The notes beneath the pieces were generated by a model. That model searched no databases and was not told the DNA's origin. It saw nothing but the letters and a program-made list of their open reading frames with translations. DNA of 64,000 bases from Streptomyces dangxiongensis (lineage in GTDB: Bacteria; Actinomycetota; Actinomycetes; Streptomycetales; Streptomycetaceae). The first letter of the stretch is position 1, and the number at the start of each line of letters is the position of its first letter. Location of the stretch: NCBI RefSeq assembly GCF_003675325.1, contig NZ_CP033073.1, positions 2,914,001 through 2,978,000 on the forward strand. Direction: 5' to 3'. Below, in pieces: positions 1-8,933 of this stretch. The position numbers and the translations under genes are program-made.

Positions 1-2
1 TC

Positions 3-554
3 CGGCGGATCGCCAAGGCCAAGCGGTCCGCGCCGGAGGACGTCACCGTCGTCATCCTGGACCGGCCGCGGCACGAGGGCCTGATCCGGGAGGTCCGGGA
101 GGCCGGCGCCCGTATCAAGCTCATCTCCGACGGCGATGTCGCGGGCTCGGTGTACGCGCTGCGCGAGGGCACCGGCGTCGACCTGCTGCTCGGCATCGGC
201 GGCACCCCCGAGGGCATCATCTCGGCCTGCGCCGTGAAGTGCCTGGGCGGGACGATCCAGGGCAAGCTGTGGCCCAAGGACGACGAGGAGCGGCAGCGGG
301 CCATCGACGCCGGGCACGACCTGGACCGGGTGCTCACGACCGACGACCTGGTCTCCGGGGAGAACGTCTTCTTCGTGGCGACCGGCATCACCGACGGTGA
401 GCTGCTGCGGGGCGTGCGGTACCGGTCGGAGACCGCGCTGACCGAGTCGATCGTCATGCGGTCGAAGTCCGGGACGGTGCGCAGGATCGACTCCGAACAC
501 CGCCTGCGCAAGCTGCGGGCCTACAGCGCGATCGACTTCGACCGGGCGAAGTAG
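3..554 (+). CDS. glpX: Fructose-1,6-bisphosphatase class II, C-terminal part (partial at window edge)
   Basis: The frame is open from the first complete codon at 3 and holds the last 183 residues; the N-terminal part lies outside the window. Visible family segments include the glycine-rich G-I-G-G-T-P-E-G stretch and the following CLGG-x-x-QGKLWP region typical of GlpX. GlpX is a metal-dependent lithium-sensitive phosphatase that converts fructose-1,6-bisphosphate to fructose-6-phosphate in gluconeogenesis. It fits with the PEP carboxykinase found near the other end of the window. It ends with a normal TAG, and a strong GC hairpin follows about 110 bases later. The identification rests on motif recognition and gene order. 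Confidence 0.93.
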   Translation, partial: RRIAKAKRSAPEDVTVVILDRPRHEGLIREVREAGARIKLISDGDVAGSVYALREGTGVDLLLGIGGTPEGIISACAVKCLGGTIQGKLWPKDDEERQRAIDAGHDLDRVLTTDDLVSGENVFFVATGITDGELLRGVRYRSETALTESIVMRSKSGTVRRIDSEHRLRKLRAYSAIDFDRAK

Positions 555-660
555 AGCCGGGACCGAAGGACCGGCCCGTACTCCGGCCGGGTGCAGCCGC
601 GCCCCGGCCTGCGGGGTGTGCCCCGACCGGGACAGCCGCCCCGACCGGGACAGCCCCACC

Positions 661-688
661 CCGGCCGACGCGTGCGGGCGTCGGCCGG
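661..688. terminator. Hairpin downstream of glpX
   Basis: Perfect 11-base arms (CCGGCCGACGC at 661-671 and its complement at 678-688) flank a 6-base loop. There is no clear T-run, as is common for Streptomyces terminators. It lies 107 bases after the glpX stop, so termination of glpX is inferred. Confidence 0.45.
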
Positions 689-997
689 CGGGTGCGGCCC
701 GGCGGACATGGCCCGGCGCGGCGGGTGTGGTCCGTCCGCCGCCTGGCCACGGGCCGGGCCCAGCCGCGTGCCGACGCAGCCCGGCGCACGACCGGGTATC
801 GGCTCACCTCGGCCGGCGGGACCGCGCGCCGACCGGGACGGTCACGCCGCGGCCGGAGAGGCCGCGAACCGGCCCGCGGATGCGGGCGCCCGCCCACGGC
901 CCCACGCCCAATCGCGTGCCGGCACAGCCCCCGCGCGCGACCGCGCATCACGCACCGCCCCGTGCCGAAATCGGCCCCAGCGGCGGGAACGACAAGG

Positions 998-1019
998 CGC
1001 CCCCTGTGCGGAGGGGGCG
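998..1019 (-). terminator. Hairpin downstream of the WhiB-like gene
   Basis: Arms CGCCCCCT (998-1005) and AGGGGGCG (1012-1019) surround a 6-base loop, 14 bases beyond the stop codon of the minus-strand WhiB-like gene. Read on the minus strand, a short T-containing stretch follows. Confidence 0.5.
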
Positions 1020-1033
1020 ACCCGGGGTGTCGG

Positions 1034-1408
1034 TCAGCCCGCTATGCGGTTCGCCGTGGGGCGGGACGCCTTCTTCAGGTCCATCTCGCGGCGGCGGCGC
1101 CGGGCCAGGACCACGCGGCGTTCGGCCGCCGTGAGGCCGCCCCAGACGCCGTAGGGCTCGGGCTGGAGGAGTGCGTGTTCGCGGCACTCGACCATGACCG
1201 GGCAGCGGGAACAGACGCGCTTGGCCGCGTCCTCGCGGGAGAGCCGGGCGGCGGTCGGCTCCTTCGACGGGGCGAAGAACAGGCCGGCCTCGTCGCGCCG
1301 ACACACCGCCTCGGTGTGCCAGGCGGCGTCTTGGTCCCTGTCCCGCGCCGGCAGCCGCTGCGCAGGAACGGCAGCTACTTGCAGCGACGAATGCGGCGGT
1401 TGCAGCAC
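1034..1408 (-). CDS. wblI: WhiB-like iron-sulfur transcription factor
   Basis: A 124-residue protein of the WhiB family, which coordinates a redox-sensitive [4Fe-4S] cluster and usually works with the principal sigma factor. The four cluster cysteines are visible: one in the AVCRRDE segment and three in a C-x2-C-x5-C arrangement (VCSRCPVMVEC), followed by the family turn GVWGG and a basic C-terminal tail rich in Arg. The start is GTG at 1408 with AGGAG seven bases upstream. The N-terminal 25 or so residues are not part of the conserved domain. The symbol wblI is given from the gene order next to glpX (recalled S. coelicolor arrangement), not from a search; other Wbl paralogues are possible. 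Confidence 0.85.
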   Translation of the reverse strand: MLQPPHSSLQVAAVPAQRLPARDRDQDAAWHTEAVCRRDEAGLFFAPSKEPTAARLSREDAAKRVCSRCPVMVECREHALLQPEPYGVWGGLTAAERRVVLARRRRREMDLKKASRPTANRIAG

Positions 1409-1531
1409 GGTCTACTCCTGACGACGGCTTCGCGAGCGAGAGACGATGCAGCAAGGCCTACCCGCTGTGCGCGCGCCTATGCACAGAGTTCCCGACCGCG
1501 GGCGCGTGGCGTCTCCTTCACGCCCCCCGCG

Positions 1532-2233
1532 TCAACGCCCCAGGTGCTTGCGGAGCTTGCGGTCGACCTTGTCCTGGACGCGCTCCAGGATGTCCGCCAC
1601 GCTCCTGCCCCGCCGGGGCCGCGCCTCGACGTTGCCGAGGACGGCCCAGCCGTCCACGTAGACCACCGGCGCCCGGGAGTCGACCGAGTCGAGCGGGCTC
1701 ACCTCGAAGTTGCCGAGGACACCGCCGCCGGTGCCGCGCAGCGAGACGTTCTCCGGGACGCGGATCTGGACGTCGCCGAAGACGGAGACCGCCTTGATCA
1801 CCACCTGTTGGTACTCGAAGATCGCCTCGCTGAGGTCGATCTCGACGCTGCCGAAGACCGCGTACGCGTGCAGCCGGCGCCCCGCGCGCCAGCGGCCCCG
1901 CCGCACGGCGCTGCTGAACACCGCCACCACACTGGCGTCGGCCTCCTCCGGTATCGCGCCCGGCGCGGGGCGGGCCGGGACGGGCATGTAGGCGGGGGTG
2001 GCGGGCCGCTGATGGGCGGCGGGCAGGTCCCGGACGAAGACCTCCAGTTCACCCACCGTCTTGGCGTGCAGCACGCCGTCCACGCGCTCGGCGTGCTCCT
2101 CGGCGGTCAGCCGGCCCTCGGCGAGACCCTCGCGGAGGATGTCGGCGGTGCGGTCACGGTCGGCGTCCGAGGCGCGCAGTTCGGCGACGCGCGGCGCGGC
2201 GTCCCGGGGCTGAGCCTGCTTCTGAAGGTCCAC
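1532..2233 (-). CDS. DUF1707 domain protein with LiaF-like C-terminal domain
   Basis: A 233-residue protein. Residues about 20-75 (RASDADRDRTADILREGLAE and following, ending near FVRDLP) are a clear DUF1707 domain, a SHOCT-like short helical module common in actinobacteria. Residues about 120-215 form a beta-repeat region with the pattern xxGSVEIDLSEA, xFGDVQIRVPENV, VLGNFEVSP and VLGNVEARP, resembling the cell-wall-active antibiotic response (LiaF/DUF2154) fold. There is no signal peptide or clear membrane segment. The start is GTG at 2233 with a weak ribosome site. It is transcribed away from the fumarase gene across 213 bases. The function is unknown; a role in envelope stress is inference from the LiaF-like half. 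Confidence 0.75.
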   Translation of the reverse strand: MDLQKQAQPRDAAPRVAELRASDADRDRTADILREGLAEGRLTAEEHAERVDGVLHAKTVGELEVFVRDLPAAHQRPATPAYMPVPARPAPGAIPEEADASVVAVFSSAVRRGRWRAGRRLHAYAVFGSVEIDLSEAIFEYQQVVIKAVSVFGDVQIRVPENVSLRGTGGGVLGNFEVSPLDSVDSRAPVVYVDGWAVLGNVEARPRRGRSVADILERVQDKVDRKLRKHLGR

Positions 2234-2446
2234 GGCAGCAGCGTACCGAAACGCGATAGATCGCGACTAGGGGTGTGGACGATCCTGGGCGTGTCGCGAC
2301 CGGGCCCCGCGTGACAGCGGCTGAGCCTTACGTCACAGCCGCCGAGCCGCACCTCACGGGTTCCGTGACGGCGGCAGGTCCTAGGCTGGTGAGGCCCGCC
2401 AGCGTCGGCGGGCGGCCGTCCGTCAGAGTGAGGAATGGGCTGAGAG

Positions 2447-4117
2447 ATGCCTGAGTTCGCGTACACCGATCTGCTCCCGCAAGGAGAGGACACCACTCCG
2501 TACCGGCTGGTGACGTCCGAGGGCGTCTCCACGGTGGAGGGGCCCGACGGGCGGACGTTCCTCAAGGTGGAGCCGCAGGCGCTGCGCAAGCTGGCCGAGG
2601 AGGCGATCCACGACATCCAGCACTACCTGCGCCCGGCCCACCTCGCGCAGCTTCGCCGCATCATCGACGACCCCGAGGCGTCGGGCAACGACAAGTTCGT
2701 GGCGCTGGACCTGCTCAAGAACGCGAACATCGCGGCGGCCGGCGTGCTGCCGATGTGCCAGGACACCGGCACGGCGATCGTCATGGGCAAGCGCGGGCAG
2801 AACGTCCTCACCCGGGGCGAGGACGAGAAGCACCTCTCGCACGGCATCTACGACGCCTACACGAAGCTGAACCTGCGCTACTCGCAGATGGCTCCGCTCA
2901 CCATGTGGGAGGAGAAGAACACCGGCTCCAACCTGCCCGCCCAGATCGAGCTGTACGCGACGGACGGCGGCGCCTACAAGTTCCTGATCATGGCGAAGGG
3001 CGGCGGCTCGGCCAACAAGTCCTTCCTGTACCAGGAGACGAAGGCCGTCCTGAACGAGGCCTCCATGATGAAGTTCCTGGAGGAGAAGATCCGTTCGCTC
3101 GGCACGGCCGCCTGCCCGCCGTACCACCTGGCGATCGTCGTCGGCGGTACCAGCGCCGAGTACGCGCTGAAGACCGCGAAGTACGCCTCCGCGCACTACC
3201 TGGACAACGCGCCCACCGAGGGCTCGCCGCTCGGCCACGGCTTCCGGGACAAGGAGCTGGAGGAGAAGGTCTTCGAGCTGACCCAGAAGATCGGCATCGG
3301 CGCGCAGTTCGGCGGCAAGTACTTCTGCCACGACGTGCGGGTGGTCCGGCTGCCCCGCCACGGCGCGTCCTGCCCGGTCGCGATCGCCGTCTCCTGCTCG
3401 GCCGACCGCCAGGCCGTCGCGAAGATCACCGCCGAGGGCGTCTTCCTGGAGCAGTTGGAGACCGACCCGGCGCGCTTCCTGCCGGAGACGACGGACGAGC
3501 ACCTCGACGAGGCCGGTGACGTCGTCAGGATCGACCTGAACCAGCCGATGGACACGGTCCTCGCCGAGCTGTCGAAGTACCCGGTGAAGACCCGGCTGTC
3601 CCTGACCGGCCCGCTGGTCGTGGCCCGTGACATCGCGCACGCCAAGATCAAGGAGCGGCTGGACGCGGGCGAGGAGATGCCGCAGTACCTGAAGGACCAT
3701 CCGGTGTACTACGCCGGTCCGGCGAAGACCCCCGAGGGTTACGCCTCCGGTTCCTTCGGCCCGACGACGGCCGGCCGCATGGACTCCTACGTCGAGCAGT
3801 TCCAGGCGGCGGGCGGCTCGAAGGTGATGCTCGCCAAGGGCAACCGGAGCAAGCAGGTCACCGACGCCTGCCACGCCCACGGCGGCTTCTACCTCGGCTC
3901 CATCGGCGGCCCCGCCGCCCGCCTCGCCCAGGACTGCATCAAGAAGGTGGAGGTCCTGGAGTACGAGGAGCTGGGCATGGAGGCCGTCTGGAAGATCGAG
4001 GTCGAGGACTTCCCGGCGTTCATCGTGGTGGACGACAAGGGCAACGACTTCTTCCAGGACCCGGCGCCGCAGCCGACCTTCACGTCCATCCCGGTGCGCG
4101 GGCCCGGCCTCGGCTGA
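2447..4117 (+). CDS. Fumarate hydratase, class I (iron-sulfur)
   Basis: A 556-residue class I fumarase, an oxygen-labile [4Fe-4S] enzyme that interconverts fumarate and L-malate in the TCA cycle. The N-terminal catalytic domain has the MCQDTGTA segment with cluster Cys104, a later cysteine in KYFCHDVR and another in ASCPVAIA. The C-terminal beta domain carries the TGP-x-VVARD-x-AHAK stretch, the [12 protein letters not shown] segment and the terminal [16 protein letters not shown] block. The length fits the single-chain type. The ATG at 2447 is preceded by a GAGG-like site. A class II fumarase lies 165 bases downstream on the same strand. Confidence 0.95.
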   Translation: MPEFAYTDLLPQGEDTTPYRLVTSEGVSTVEGPDGRTFLKVEPQALRKLAEEAIHDIQHYLRPAHLAQLRRIIDDPEASGNDKFVALDLLKNANIAAAGVLPMCQDTGTAIVMGKRGQNVLTRGEDEKHLSHGIYDAYTKLNLRYSQMAPLTMWEEKNTGSNLPAQIELYATDGGAYKFLIMAKGGGSANKSFLYQETKAVLNEASMMKFLEEKIRSLGTAACPPYHLAIVVGGTSAEYALKTAKYASAHYLDNAPTEGSPLGHGFRDKELEEKVFELTQKIGIGAQFGGKYFCHDVRVVRLPRHGASCPVAIAVSCSADRQAVAKITAEGVFLEQLETDPARFLPETTDEHLDEAGDVVRIDLNQPMDTVLAELSKYPVKTRLSLTGPLVVARDIAHAKIKERLDAGEEMPQYLKDHPVYYAGPAKTPEGYASGSFGPTTAGRMDSYVEQFQAAGGSKVMLAKGNRSKQVTDACHAHGGFYLGSIGGPAARLAQDCIKKVEVLEYEELGMEAVWKIEVEDFPAFIVVDDKGNDFFQDPAPQPTFTSIPVRGPGLG

Positions 4118-4137
4118 CCCGGTACCGCGACGTCTGA

Positions 4138-4169
4138 GGGAGCCCGCGGCCGCCGGCCGGGGGCTTCCC
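4138..4169 (+). terminator. Imperfect hairpin between the two fumarase genes
   Basis: GGGAGCCC (4138-4145) can pair with GGGCTTCCC (4161-4169) with one bulged base across a GC-rich loop, 20 bases after the class I fumarase stop. No T-run follows, so it may only attenuate. Confidence 0.4.
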
Positions 4170-4282
4170 GCGTCCCGTACGGCGTCCCACGGGAGCGGAC
4201 GCCGCCGGCGGGGTGTACTCGTGGGGGTCCGACGGGGAATACGGGTTCCGCGTCGACTGCTCACGTGTGCGGAGGTAGGACG

Positions 4283-5680
4283 ATGACGAGCGAAGAGCCG
4301 CAGTACCGGATCGAGCACGACTCGATGGGTGAGGTCCGGGTCCCGGCGCATGCCAAGTGGCGGGCGCAGACCCAGCGTGCCGTCGAGAACTTCCCGGTCT
4401 CCGGGCAGCGCATCGAGCGGGCGCACATCGAGGCGCTGGCCCGCATCAAGGCGGCCGCGGCGAAGGTGAACGCCGAGCTGGGCGTGCTGGACAAGGAGGT
4501 CGCGGAGGCGATCCAGGAGGCGGCCGGGGAGGTCGCCGAGGGCCGCTGGGACGAGCACTTCCCGGTGGACGTCTTCCAGACGGGCTCGGGGACCTCGTCC
4601 AACATGAACACCAACGAGGTCGTCGCGACGCTGGCGACCGAACGGCTCGGCCGGGACGTGCATCCCAACGACCACGTGAACGCCTCGCAGTCGTCCAACG
4701 ACGTCTTCCCGTCCTCCCTGCACATCGCCGCCACCTCGGCCGTCACCCGCGACCTGATCCCGGCCCTGGAGCACCTCGCCGCGTCCCTGGAGCGCAAGTC
4801 CGGGGAGTTCGCGGACGTGGTGAAGTCGGGGCGCACCCATCTCATGGACGCGACGCCGGTGACGCTCGGTCAGGAGTTCGGCGGGTACGCGGCCCAGGTG
4901 CGGTACGGCGTCGAGCGGCTGCGGGCCTCGCTGCCCCGGCTGGCGGAACTGCCGCTGGGCGGCACGGCGGTCGGCACCGGCATCAACACCCCGCCCGGGT
5001 TCTCCGCCGCGGTCATCGAGGAGGTGGCCCGGGTCACCGGGCTGCCGCTGACCGAGGCGCGCGATCACTTCGAGGCGCAGGGCGCCCGGGACGGGGTCGT
5101 GGAGACCAGCGGGCAGTTGCGGACGATCGCGGTCGGCCTGACGAAGATCGCCAACGATCTGCGCTGGATGTCGTCCGGGCCGCGCACCGGTCTGGCCGAG
5201 ATCCGGCTGCCCGACCTCCAGCCCGGCTCCTCGATCATGCCGGGGAAGGTCAACCCGGTCGTCCCCGAGGCCGTGCTGATGGTCGCCGCGCAGGTCATCG
5301 GCAACGACGTCACCATCACGACCGCCGGGGCCGCCGGGAACTTCGAGTTGAACGTGATGCTCCCGGTCATCGCCAAGAACGTCCTGGAGTCGATCCGGCT
5401 GCTCGCCAACGCGTCGCGGCTGCTGGCCGACCGTACGGTCGACGGCATCACCGCGGACCGCGAACGCACCCGCGAGTACGCCGAGTCCTCGCCGTCCGTG
5501 GTGACCCCGCTGAACAAGTACATCGGCTACGAGGAGGCCGCGAAGGTCGCCAAGAGGTCCCTCGCCGAACGCAGGACGATCCGCGAAGTCGTCCTGGATG
5601 GCGGGTACGTGGAGCGCGGCGACCTCACGCTGGAGCAGCTCGACGAGGCGCTGGACGTCCTGCGGATGACGCGCCCGTGA
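4283..5680 (+). CDS. fumC: Fumarate hydratase, class II
   Basis: A 465-residue class II (iron-independent, oxygen-stable) fumarase of the fumarase/aspartase superfamily. The signature [12 protein letters not shown], the [18 protein letters not shown] substrate-binding segment and the [14 protein letters not shown] block are all present. An upstream in-frame GTG at 4265 exists, but the ATG at 4283 has a GGAGG ribosome site 7 bases before it and the family's usual N-terminus, so 4283 is chosen. It performs the same reaction as the class I enzyme just upstream. Keeping both presumably secures TCA flux under iron limitation or oxidative stress; this is inference from the family. Confidence 0.95.
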   Translation: MTSEEPQYRIEHDSMGEVRVPAHAKWRAQTQRAVENFPVSGQRIERAHIEALARIKAAAAKVNAELGVLDKEVAEAIQEAAGEVAEGRWDEHFPVDVFQTGSGTSSNMNTNEVVATLATERLGRDVHPNDHVNASQSSNDVFPSSLHIAATSAVTRDLIPALEHLAASLERKSGEFADVVKSGRTHLMDATPVTLGQEFGGYAAQVRYGVERLRASLPRLAELPLGGTAVGTGINTPPGFSAAVIEEVARVTGLPLTEARDHFEAQGARDGVVETSGQLRTIAVGLTKIANDLRWMSSGPRTGLAEIRLPDLQPGSSIMPGKVNPVVPEAVLMVAAQVIGNDVTITTAGAAGNFELNVMLPVIAKNVLESIRLLANASRLLADRTVDGITADRERTREYAESSPSVVTPLNKYIGYEEAAKVAKRSLAERRTIREVVLDGGYVERGDLTLEQLDEALDVLRMTRP

Positions 5681-5764
5681 CCGCGGGCGAACGTTTCCGG
5701 CCACGGCCGTACCACCGTGACATGCACCGCAGCGTCCCGTGACCGCGGCACCTAATATCTGTGC

Positions 5765-6454
5765 ATGGCGGACGACGGAGCGATGACACGAGCGGCGGCG
5801 GAACCTGCGGCGTACTGGGCGCCCGGGACGCAGATCCTGTGGCGTTACCGGGAGAACGCCGGCGAGCACGTGCACATCGCCCGGCCCGTCACCGTCGTAC
5901 GGGACGACGCGGAACTCCTCGCGGTGTGGCTGGCCCCCGGCACCGAGTGCGTGAAGCCGGTGCTGGCGGACGGTACGCCCGTGCACCTGGAGCCGCTGGA
6001 ATCCCGCTACACCAAGGCGCGTACGGTCCAGCGCGACCGCTGGTTCGGCACGGGCGTGCTCAAGCTGGCCCAGCCCGGCCGGCCGTGGTCGGTGTGGCTG
6101 TTCTGGGATCCGGGCTGGCGGTTCAAGAACTGGTACGTGAACCTGGAGCAGCCGCTGGCCCGCTGGGCGCGCGGGGTGGACTCCGAGGACCACTTCCTGG
6201 ACATCTCCGTGCACGCGGACCGCGATTGGCACTGGCGGGACGAGGACGAGTTCGCGCAGGCCCAGCGCGACGGGCTGATGGACGCGGAGACCGCCGAGCG
6301 GGTGCGGGCGGCCGGCCGGCAGGCGGTCGAGGTGATCCGAGCCTGGGGGGCGCCGTTCTCGGACGGCTGGGAGCACTGGCGCCCGGACCCGTCCTGGGCG
6401 GTACCTTCTCTCCCCGAGGACTGGGACCGTACACCCGCGCACGTGTCCTCATGA
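5765..6454 (+). CDS. DUF402 family protein (FomD-like hydrolase fold)
   Basis: A 229-residue cytosolic protein of the DUF402 family. Characteristic parts are the N-terminal WAPGTQILWRYRE strand region, the VWLFWDPGWRFKNWYVNLEQ core, and the D-x-LD-x-x-V-x-x-D-R-x-W-x-W-x-DEDE segment containing the carboxylates expected to bind divalent metal. Characterised relatives (for example FomD) hydrolyse nucleotide-linked phosphonates or diphosphates; the substrate here is unknown. The ATG at 5765 lies 6 bases after TAATAT (5753-5758), which looks like a -10 element, so a leaderless transcript is possible. No matching -35 was found, and a second in-frame ATG at 5783 has GGAG close to it. Transcription is independent of fumC by spacing. 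Confidence 0.8.
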   Translation: MADDGAMTRAAAEPAAYWAPGTQILWRYRENAGEHVHIARPVTVVRDDAELLAVWLAPGTECVKPVLADGTPVHLEPLESRYTKARTVQRDRWFGTGVLKLAQPGRPWSVWLFWDPGWRFKNWYVNLEQPLARWARGVDSEDHFLDISVHADRDWHWRDEDEFAQAQRDGLMDAETAERVRAAGRQAVEVIRAWGAPFSDGWEHWRPDPSWAVPSLPEDWDRTPAHVSS

Positions 6455-6459
6455 GACCC

Positions 6460-6490
6460 TTGATGCGCCCCCCGGCAAGAAACGTAGGAT
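6460..6490 (+). promoter_or_regulatory. Candidate promoter upstream of the phosphatase gene
   Basis: TTGATG (6460-6465) and TAGGAT (6485-6490) are separated by 19 bases and resemble -35/-10 elements of the housekeeping sigma factor. A transcript from here would have about 75 bases of leader before the small ORF at 6571 and about 265 before the phosphatase start. Confidence 0.35.
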
Positions 6491-6570
6491 CGTCCTCCGC
6501 AAGGGCGCACGACAGCAACTCCCGGAGCAATCGCCGGGTCTGACCGAACGTCACCGAGGGGCGGCAGGAC

Positions 6571-6765
6571 GTGAGCGAGGGGCACCACGGCACCACGGCG
6601 AGGACCTGCGGCGACACCGCCGCGGGCCGCGCAGACCTCGCCGCCGGCACAGGTACCACCCCCGACCACGCGGGAATTCCGTTCCTGGGGCACGTATTGC
6701 GGGTATCGGAATTTCGGCGGGTCCAACTGCCCTTGGCCCCGGACGGATGGATGCGACACGCGTGA
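6571..6765 (+). CDS. Small ORF translationally coupled to the phosphatase gene (hypothetical)
   Basis: This 64-codon frame starts at GTG 6571 after a GAGGGG/GCAGG region. It ends at TGA 6763-6765, which overlaps the GTG start (6762) of the next gene as GTGA, the coupling seen throughout this genome. The third codon positions are mostly G or C. The C-terminal half reads like a folded segment (IPFLGHVLRV and LPLAPDGWMRH). I recognise no family. It could be a regulatory leader peptide or a small partner of the phosphatase, or simply an open frame in GC-rich DNA. Confidence 0.45.
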   Translation: MSEGHHGTTARTCGDTAAGRADLAAGTGTTPDHAGIPFLGHVLRVSEFRRVQLPLAPDGWMRHA

Positions 6766-8855
6766 CGGAGCAGCCCACCTCCTTCGAACGCCCCCAGCCG
6801 GGCGTCGACCCCGCGGAGCGCCGCGGGGCACTCCTGCGTTCCCCGGAGCCCCTCGGCGCCCCGGCGTTACCGGTGCAGGCCCGGGCCGACGGATCGCCGT
6901 CCGCCGCGGGCACGGCCACGCCCTGCGGCAAGGGACAGGACGGCAAGGGGAAGGAGCCCCCAGTCAACGGCCCCGAGCATTCCCAGCCCGCCACCGCCGA
7001 GCCCGGCGCCCATCGCCCGCGGCCCGCGCCGGAGGCCATCCCGGCGCAGCCCGGCGCCGAGCAGGAGCGGACACCGGCCGCTGAGGAGCGTCGTACCGGA
7101 CGGGGACTGCCGCCGGGGCGGCCGATGCCGATGCGGCGGGACGGGGACCGGCTGCGCTTCGTGGGCGCGGCCACCCGGCGGATCGCCCGCGGACTCGACC
7201 TGGACGAGATCGTGATGGGCCTGTGCCGGGCCACCGTGCCGACGTTCTCCGACGCCATCCTGGTCTATCTGCGCGACCCGCTGCCGGTCGGTGACGAGCG
7301 GCCCACGGGCCCGGTGGTGCTGCGGCTGCGCCGTACCGACCGGATCCCGGAGGAGCGGGACACCGAGGGGGCGCTGCTGCCGCCCGCGTTCGATCCGGAG
7401 CCGGAGCCGACCGCGCTGGCGGAGCTGTCGTCGCTGACGACCGAGCTGTGCGAGGTGCGGCCGGGCGGTGCGCTGAACGAGGTGCTGCGCGGGGTGCGCC
7501 CGGTGTTCGCGGACGCGCCCGCCGCCCGGGCCGCGCTGCCGGAGCTGCTCGGTGAGGGCGGCGAGGCGATCGTGCCGGGCGGGCAGCGCGCGATCCTCGC
7601 GCCGCTGCGCGGCCGGCGCCGGGTGATCGGCGCGGCCCTGTTCCTGCGCCGCCCGGACCGGTTCGCGTTCGAGGCGGACGACCTGCTGGTGGCGGCGCAG
7701 TTGGCCACCCACAGCGCGCTCGGCATCGACAAGGCGGTGCTGTACGGCCGTGAGGCGTACATCGCCGACGAGCTCCAGCGCACCATGCTGCCCGAGACCC
7801 TGCCCCGCCCGACCGGCGTGCGGCTGGCCTCCCGGTATCTGCCGGCGGCGGAGACCGCGCGGGTCGGCGGCGACTGGTACGACGCGATCCCGCTGCCCGG
7901 CAGCCGGGTCGCGCTGGTCGTCGGCGACGTGATGGGGCACTCCATGACCTCGGCGGCGATCATGGGCCAGCTCCGGACGACGGCGCAGACCCTGGCCGGT
8001 CTCGACCTGCCCCCGCAGGAGGTGCTGCACCACCTGGACGAACAGGCGCAGCGGCTGGGCACCGACCGCATGGCGACCTGTCTGTACGCGGTCTACGACC
8101 CGGTCACGCACCGCATCACCATCGCCAACGCCGGTCATCCGCCGCCCGTGCTGCTGCACCTGGGCGGGCGCGCCGAGGTGCTGCGGGTGCCGCCGGGCGC
8201 GCCGATCGGTGTCGGCGGGGTGGACTTCGAGGCGGTCGAGCTGGATGCGCCGGCGGGCGCGACCCTGCTGCTGTACACCGACGGGCTGGTGGAGTCCCGG
8301 CTGCGGGACGTGTGGACCGGCATAGAGCAGCTTCGGGAGAAGCTGGCCGCGACCGCTCAGTTGACCGGCCCGGACCATCCGCCGCCGCTGGAAGCGCTGT
8401 GCGACGAGGTGCTCGACATGCTCGGCCCGGGCGACCGGGACGACGACATCGCGCTGCTCGCCGCCCGCTTCGACGGGATCGCGCCGAGCGATGTCGCGTA
8501 CTGGACGTTGCAGCCGGAGGACTCCGCTCCCGGGCAGGCCCGCCGGCTGGCCCGGCGCGCGCTGTCCCGCTGGGACCTGGAGGACCTGACGGACTCGGTG
8601 GAACTGCTGGTCAGCGAGGTCGTGACGAACGCCGTACGGTACGCGTCCCGGCCGGTGACGCTGCGGCTGCTGCGCACGGACGTGCTGCGCTGCGAGGTCG
8701 GCGACGACGTGCCGCAGTTGCCGCGGCTCAGGCAGGCGCGGGCCACCGACGAGGACGGGCGCGGCCTGTATCTGGTCAACAGGCTGGCCCGGCGCTGGGG
8801 AGCGACCCGGCTGAGCACCGGCAAGGTGGTGTGGTTCGAGCTGAACCGGAGCTGA
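6762..8855 (+). CDS. SpoIIE/RsbU-type protein phosphatase with GAF and anti-sigma-like ATPase domains
   Basis: About 697 residues. The first 120 are Pro/Ala-rich and probably disordered. A GAF-like sensor region covers roughly 130-330. A PP2C/SpoIIE phosphatase domain covers roughly 345-565, with metal-binding motifs (VGGDWYDAIPL, VVGDVMGHSMTSA, ANAGHPPP, LLLYTDGLVE and GDRDDDIALLAARF). A HATPase_c_2 (RsbW-like) domain forms the C-terminus, with ELLVSEVVTNAVRYA and the GRGLYLVNRLARRWG lid. Such proteins dephosphorylate anti-anti-sigma factors and may also bind sigma or anti-sigma partners. The start at GTG 6762 is chosen because it overlaps the small upstream ORF; ATG at 6747 is an alternative. 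The partner sigma factor is not encoded nearby. Confidence 0.88.
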   Translation: MTEQPTSFERPQPGVDPAERRGALLRSPEPLGAPALPVQARADGSPSAAGTATPCGKGQDGKGKEPPVNGPEHSQPATAEPGAHRPRPAPEAIPAQPGAEQERTPAAEERRTGRGLPPGRPMPMRRDGDRLRFVGAATRRIARGLDLDEIVMGLCRATVPTFSDAILVYLRDPLPVGDERPTGPVVLRLRRTDRIPEERDTEGALLPPAFDPEPEPTALAELSSLTTELCEVRPGGALNEVLRGVRPVFADAPAARAALPELLGEGGEAIVPGGQRAILAPLRGRRRVIGAALFLRRPDRFAFEADDLLVAAQLATHSALGIDKAVLYGREAYIADELQRTMLPETLPRPTGVRLASRYLPAAETARVGGDWYDAIPLPGSRVALVVGDVMGHSMTSAAIMGQLRTTAQTLAGLDLPPQEVLHHLDEQAQRLGTDRMATCLYAVYDPVTHRITIANAGHPPPVLLHLGGRAEVLRVPPGAPIGVGGVDFEAVELDAPAGATLLLYTDGLVESRLRDVWTGIEQLREKLAATAQLTGPDHPPPLEALCDEVLDMLGPGDRDDDIALLAARFDGIAPSDVAYWTLQPEDSAPGQARRLARRALSRWDLEDLTDSVELLVSEVVTNAVRYASRPVTLRLLRTDVLRCEVGDDVPQLPRLRQARATDEDGRGLYLVNRLARRWGATRLSTGKVVWFELNRS

Positions 8856-8872
8856 GCCCCGAGGGCACGGCC

Positions 8873-8914
8873 GACGGCGAGGGGCGCCCGGTTCTCCGGG
8901 CGCCCCTCGCCGTC
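8873..8914. terminator. Strong bidirectional hairpin
   Basis: Perfect 19-base arms (8873-8891 and 8896-8914) close a 4-base TTCT loop between two convergent genes, the phosphatase and the penicillin-binding protein. It is a textbook shared terminator. Confidence 0.85.
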
Positions 8915-8933
8915 CCGCGTTCCGCCCGCGCCG

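Larger units (their letters stand above)
555..1033. other. GC-rich spacer between convergent glpX and WhiB-like gene
   Basis: This 479-base stretch is extremely GC-rich, so several long open frames cross it on both strands, but none has a convincing ribosome site or a recognisable protein. It holds two copies of a 17-base direct repeat (621-637 and 639-655, period 18) and hairpins at 661-688 and 998-1019 listed separately. I see no gene in it. Confidence 0.6.

Noticed and set aside
692..2314. 540-codon plus-strand frame
   Set aside because: It runs antisense through the WhiB-like and DUF1707 genes, whose motifs are on the other strand; composition is typical of a shadow frame.
2423..6442. 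1,339-codon open frame on the minus strand
   Set aside because: It lies opposite two clear fumarases and the DUF402 gene; the product is an Arg/Gly/Val/Leu-rich sequence with no domain. Such antisense frames are a by-product of GC-rich third codon positions.
6867..8378. 503-codon minus-strand frame
   Set aside because: Antisense to the phosphatase whose metal-binding motifs are all on the plus strand.
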